Assembly (NCBI GenBank): GCA_903789505.1
Contig: CAIFEU010000001.1
Location: 1 to 8,516, forward strand
Direction of reading: 5' to 3'
Length of the DNA: 8,516 nt
DNA from: an uncultured Coriobacteriales bacterium
GTDB lineage: Bacteria; Actinomycetota; Coriobacteriia; Coriobacteriales; UMGS124
Below are positions 7,192 to 8,516 of this stretch, in pieces. Numbering within the stretch: the stretch's first letter is position 1; every line of letters starts with the position of its first letter. A program made the translations under genes and the position numbers. The notes under the pieces were generated by a model. That model worked only from the letters and a program-made list of their open reading frames with translations. It made no database searches and was not told the DNA's origin.

Positions 7192-7899
7192 CTAACGCGC
7201 CTCGCCGCGACCGGCAGTGGGCGTTCCGGAGCCTGCCTCTGCCTTGCAGCGCTCGATGCCCTCGGCGAGGAAGTCGCACCAGGCGTCGACGCCCTGGCCC
7301 GTCTTGCTCGAGAGCGGGAATATCCTCGCCTGCGGGTTGATCTGGTCCATCGTCTTGGTGAAGCGGTCCATGTCGAAGTCGAAAACCGGCATCGTGTCGA
7401 TCTTGCTCACGACGACCGCCTGCGACGACTGGAAGATCCCCGGGTACTTGAGGAGCTTGTCGTCGTTCTCGGGGACCGACAGTATCATCGCCCGCAGGGT
7501 CTCCCCCAGGTCGAAGTCGACGGTGCACACGAGGTTCCCGACGTTCTCGATGATGATCAGGTCGAGCTCCTCGGGGTGCAGGACGTCCAACGCCCGGTCG
7601 ATCATCGCGCTTTCGAGGTGGCACAGGCCACCGGTGTTGATCTGGACCGCCCGCGCGCCTGCCTGCTTGACCTTGACCGCGTCGACGTCGCTGGCGATGT
7701 CGCCCTCGATCACGCCGATGCGGTAGCGCTGCGAGAGCCTGGACAGCGTCGCGAGAATCGTCGTGGTCTTGCCCGCGCCAGGGCTCGACAGGAGGTTGAC
7801 GACGTAGACCCCCTCCTCAGCATAGCGCGCGCGCAGCCTGTTCGCGAGCTCGTCGTTCTTTGCGAGGATGGGCGTTCCGAACTCGATGGTCTGAGACAT
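7192..7899 (-). CDS. hypB: Hydrogenase nickel-incorporation GTPase HypB
   Basis: Cytoplasmic SIMIBI-class GTPase that, with HypA, delivers nickel to the large subunit of [NiFe]-hydrogenase; it can also serve urease. Its 235 residues fit a HypB that lacks the N-terminal metal arm. The P-loop SSPGAGKTT is at 38-46, and the switch region IEGDIASDVDA at 64-74. The G-domain nickel/zinc site is intact: C93 and H94 in GGLCHLE, and C125 in ENVGNLVC (118-125). SKID (165-168) stands for the NKxD guanine motif, and PLSSKTGQGVDAW is at 195-207. Neither the CxxCGC high-affinity site of E. coli HypB nor a His-rich stretch is present, so nickel storage by this protein is unlikely. GGAAGGGAGA lies seven bases before the ATG. 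A strong hairpin lies just upstream of that site. It follows hypA by 75 bases and is very probably co-regulated with it. The identification is firm. Confidence 0.97.
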   Translation of the reverse strand: MSQTIEFGTPILAKNDELANRLRARYAEEGVYVVNLLSSPGAGKTTTILATLSRLSQRYRIGVIEGDIASDVDAVKVKQAGARAVQINTGGLCHLESAMIDRALDVLHPEELDLIIIENVGNLVCTVDFDLGETLRAMILSVPENDDKLLKYPGIFQSSQAVVVSKIDTMPVFDFDMDRFTKTMDQINPQARIFPLSSKTGQGVDAWCDFLAEGIERCKAEAGSGTPTAGRGEAR

Positions 7900-7929
7900 A
7901 TGGGCGTCTCCCTTCCGCGACGTGTGCGT

Positions 7930-7962
7930 GACGCCACCTCGGGGATACCCTGCGGTGGCGTC
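7930..7962 (-). promoter_or_regulatory. Strong hairpin in the hypA-hypB gap, just upstream of the hypB ribosome site
   Basis: Perfect 9-bp arms (GACGCCACC at 7930-7938, GGTGGCGTC at 7954-7962) continue past one mismatch into C-G, a G-T wobble and three G-C pairs closing on a 3-base ATA loop. Nearly the whole 33 bases can fold. No T-run follows on the transcript side, so simple termination is unlikely. It ends 13 bases before the hypB ribosome site (7907-7916), a position suited to attenuation, RNA processing, or setting the hypA:hypB ratio. The structure is seen; its role is inferred. Confidence 0.6.
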
Positions 7963-7974
7963 GGAGTGTGATCG

Positions 7975-8457
7975 CTAGTTTGCCTGCGAGGATGCGCCGG
8001 GCTCGGGCCGCGGCCGAGGCGCCCGGCCCCGCGGACCGTGGGCGCCGCCCGGGTCCTCGCCGGAATCGTCTGGCTCGTCGTCGGGCGCATCTGGCTCGTC
8101 GTCGGTCTCCGTCTCGATGTCGAACGAAGCGATCTCGAGCTCGCGGCCCTTCGTCAGCAGCGTCTTGCCGCTGCCGCACGAGGGACAGCGCGGGTGGAGC
8201 CGGTCGGCGTCGTACTCGTTGCCGCAGTCCATGCAGACGAAGTGCGGCGAGACGCTCTCGACCTCGAGCCTGCAGCCCGCGAGCACGTCCCCGCGCTCCT
8301 CGCACACGACGCCCCAGGCGAAGTCGAGGGCGTCGCGCACGATGTCGGACATCTCCCCGATCCTCAGGCGCACGACGCTCACGCGCGTGGCCCCGTTGTC
8401 GAACGCAGCGGGCAGGATGGAGTCGGCGATGCCCTCCGCGATGGAATACTCGTGCAT
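7975..8457 (-). CDS. hypA: Hydrogenase maturation nickel chaperone HypA with C-terminal extension
   Basis: Small cytoplasmic nickel chaperone that passes nickel with HypB into [NiFe]-hydrogenase. It begins MHEYSIAEGI; the N-terminal amine and H2 form the family's nickel site, so the ATG at 8457 must be right. GGGGAGGGA lies four bases upstream. RLRIGEMSDI (30-39) is the usual core. The structural zinc site has C75 and C78 (CMDCG) and C91 and C94 (CPSCGSG), and ends in the normal GRELEIASFDIE (104-115). Typical HypA stops near here, at about 113-118 residues. This one goes on to 160 with an acidic stretch (about 116-135, mostly Asp/Glu/Pro) and then a Pro/Arg/Gly-rich end. The tail has no Cys and only one His (H140), so it does not look like a metal store. 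It is first in the visible cluster, with hypB 75 bases downstream. The function is firm; the tail's role is unknown. Confidence 0.96.
   Translation of the reverse strand: MHEYSIAEGIADSILPAAFDNGATRVSVVRLRIGEMSDIVRDALDFAWGVVCEERGDVLAGCRLEVESVSPHFVCMDCGNEYDADRLHPRCPSCGSGKTLLTKGRELEIASFDIETETDDEPDAPDDEPDDSGEDPGGAHGPRGRAPRPRPEPGASSQAN
8069..8105. repeat. In-frame 21-bp direct repeat within the hypA tail
   Basis: Sixteen identical bases at 8069-8084 and 8090-8105 lie exactly 21 bases (seven codons) apart. On the minus strand they encode the two DDEPD units of the acidic tail. The spacing keeps frame, so the tail may have grown by slippage or duplication. Confidence 0.75.
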
Positions 8458-8516
8458 GCGGTCCCTCCCCTCGTCGGCACTTTCGTCTCACCACCGCGCC
8501 CGCATCCGCCTCACGG
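8458..8516 (-). promoter_or_regulatory. hypA leader, edge of window
   Basis: It holds the hypA ribosome site (8462-8470) and, on the minus strand, GGTGAGACG at 8492-8484, a motif also found before the binding-protein gene (4445-4437). I see no recognisable -10/-35 pair, and the window ends here. Confidence 0.4.

Noticed and set aside
7930..7962. Intrinsic terminator after hypA
   Set aside because: The stem is strong, but no T-run follows on the minus-strand transcript, so I list it as a regulatory hairpin instead.
1..8516. tRNA, rRNA, CRISPR array, insertion sequence or prophage elements
   Set aside because: No spaced repeats, transposase or integrase frames, or RNA-gene signatures were seen, and nearly all of the window is accounted for by seven tightly packed genes.

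Overview
The window is very GC-rich by eye, and every supported gene lies on the minus strand, so it reads right to left. It looks like a bacterial chromosome, probably an anaerobic high-GC actinobacterium of the Coriobacteriia (Eggerthella/Olsenella-like). That guess is inferred from three things: a twin-arginine signal on an ABC binding protein, an archaeal-style type IA topoisomerase with a Lys/Ala-rich tail, and hydrogenase-maturation genes in a GC-rich background. No 16S or other taxonomic marker is present.

Layout in transcription order: hypA (8457-7975) and hypB (7899-7192) encode the nickel-insertion chaperone pair for [NiFe]-hydrogenase. Then comes topA (7127-4506), an 873-residue type IA DNA topoisomerase with four C-terminal zinc fingers. 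After it is a four-gene ABC importer of the peptide/nickel family: a substrate-binding protein (4414-2849), a DppB/NikB-type permease (2699-1704), a DppC/NikC-type permease (1714-869) and a DppD/NikD-type ATPase (869 to beyond base 1). The second permease overlaps the first, and the ATPase start shares a base with the second permease's stop, which indicates translational coupling. A second ATPase, usual in this family, would be expected to the left of the window.

Working together: the hyp genes mark a nickel-enzyme context, so the importer may well carry nickel or a nickel chelate rather than peptides. The family alone cannot decide this. topA sits between the two nickel-linked blocks and has no obvious metabolic link to them. 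HypA has an unusual acidic and then Pro/Arg-rich tail of about 45 residues.

The non-coding gaps are all short (59-149 bases). The hypA-hypB gap holds a strong hairpin just ahead of the hypB ribosome-binding site. The topA-importer gap holds a 9-bp GC hairpin. The 149-base gap after the binding-protein gene is full of GC inverted repeats. The hypA and binding-protein leaders share a 9-base motif. I saw no RNA gene, mobile element, CRISPR array or clear promoter. The genes are recognisable members of known families, and I do not see convincing evidence of an undescribed system here.
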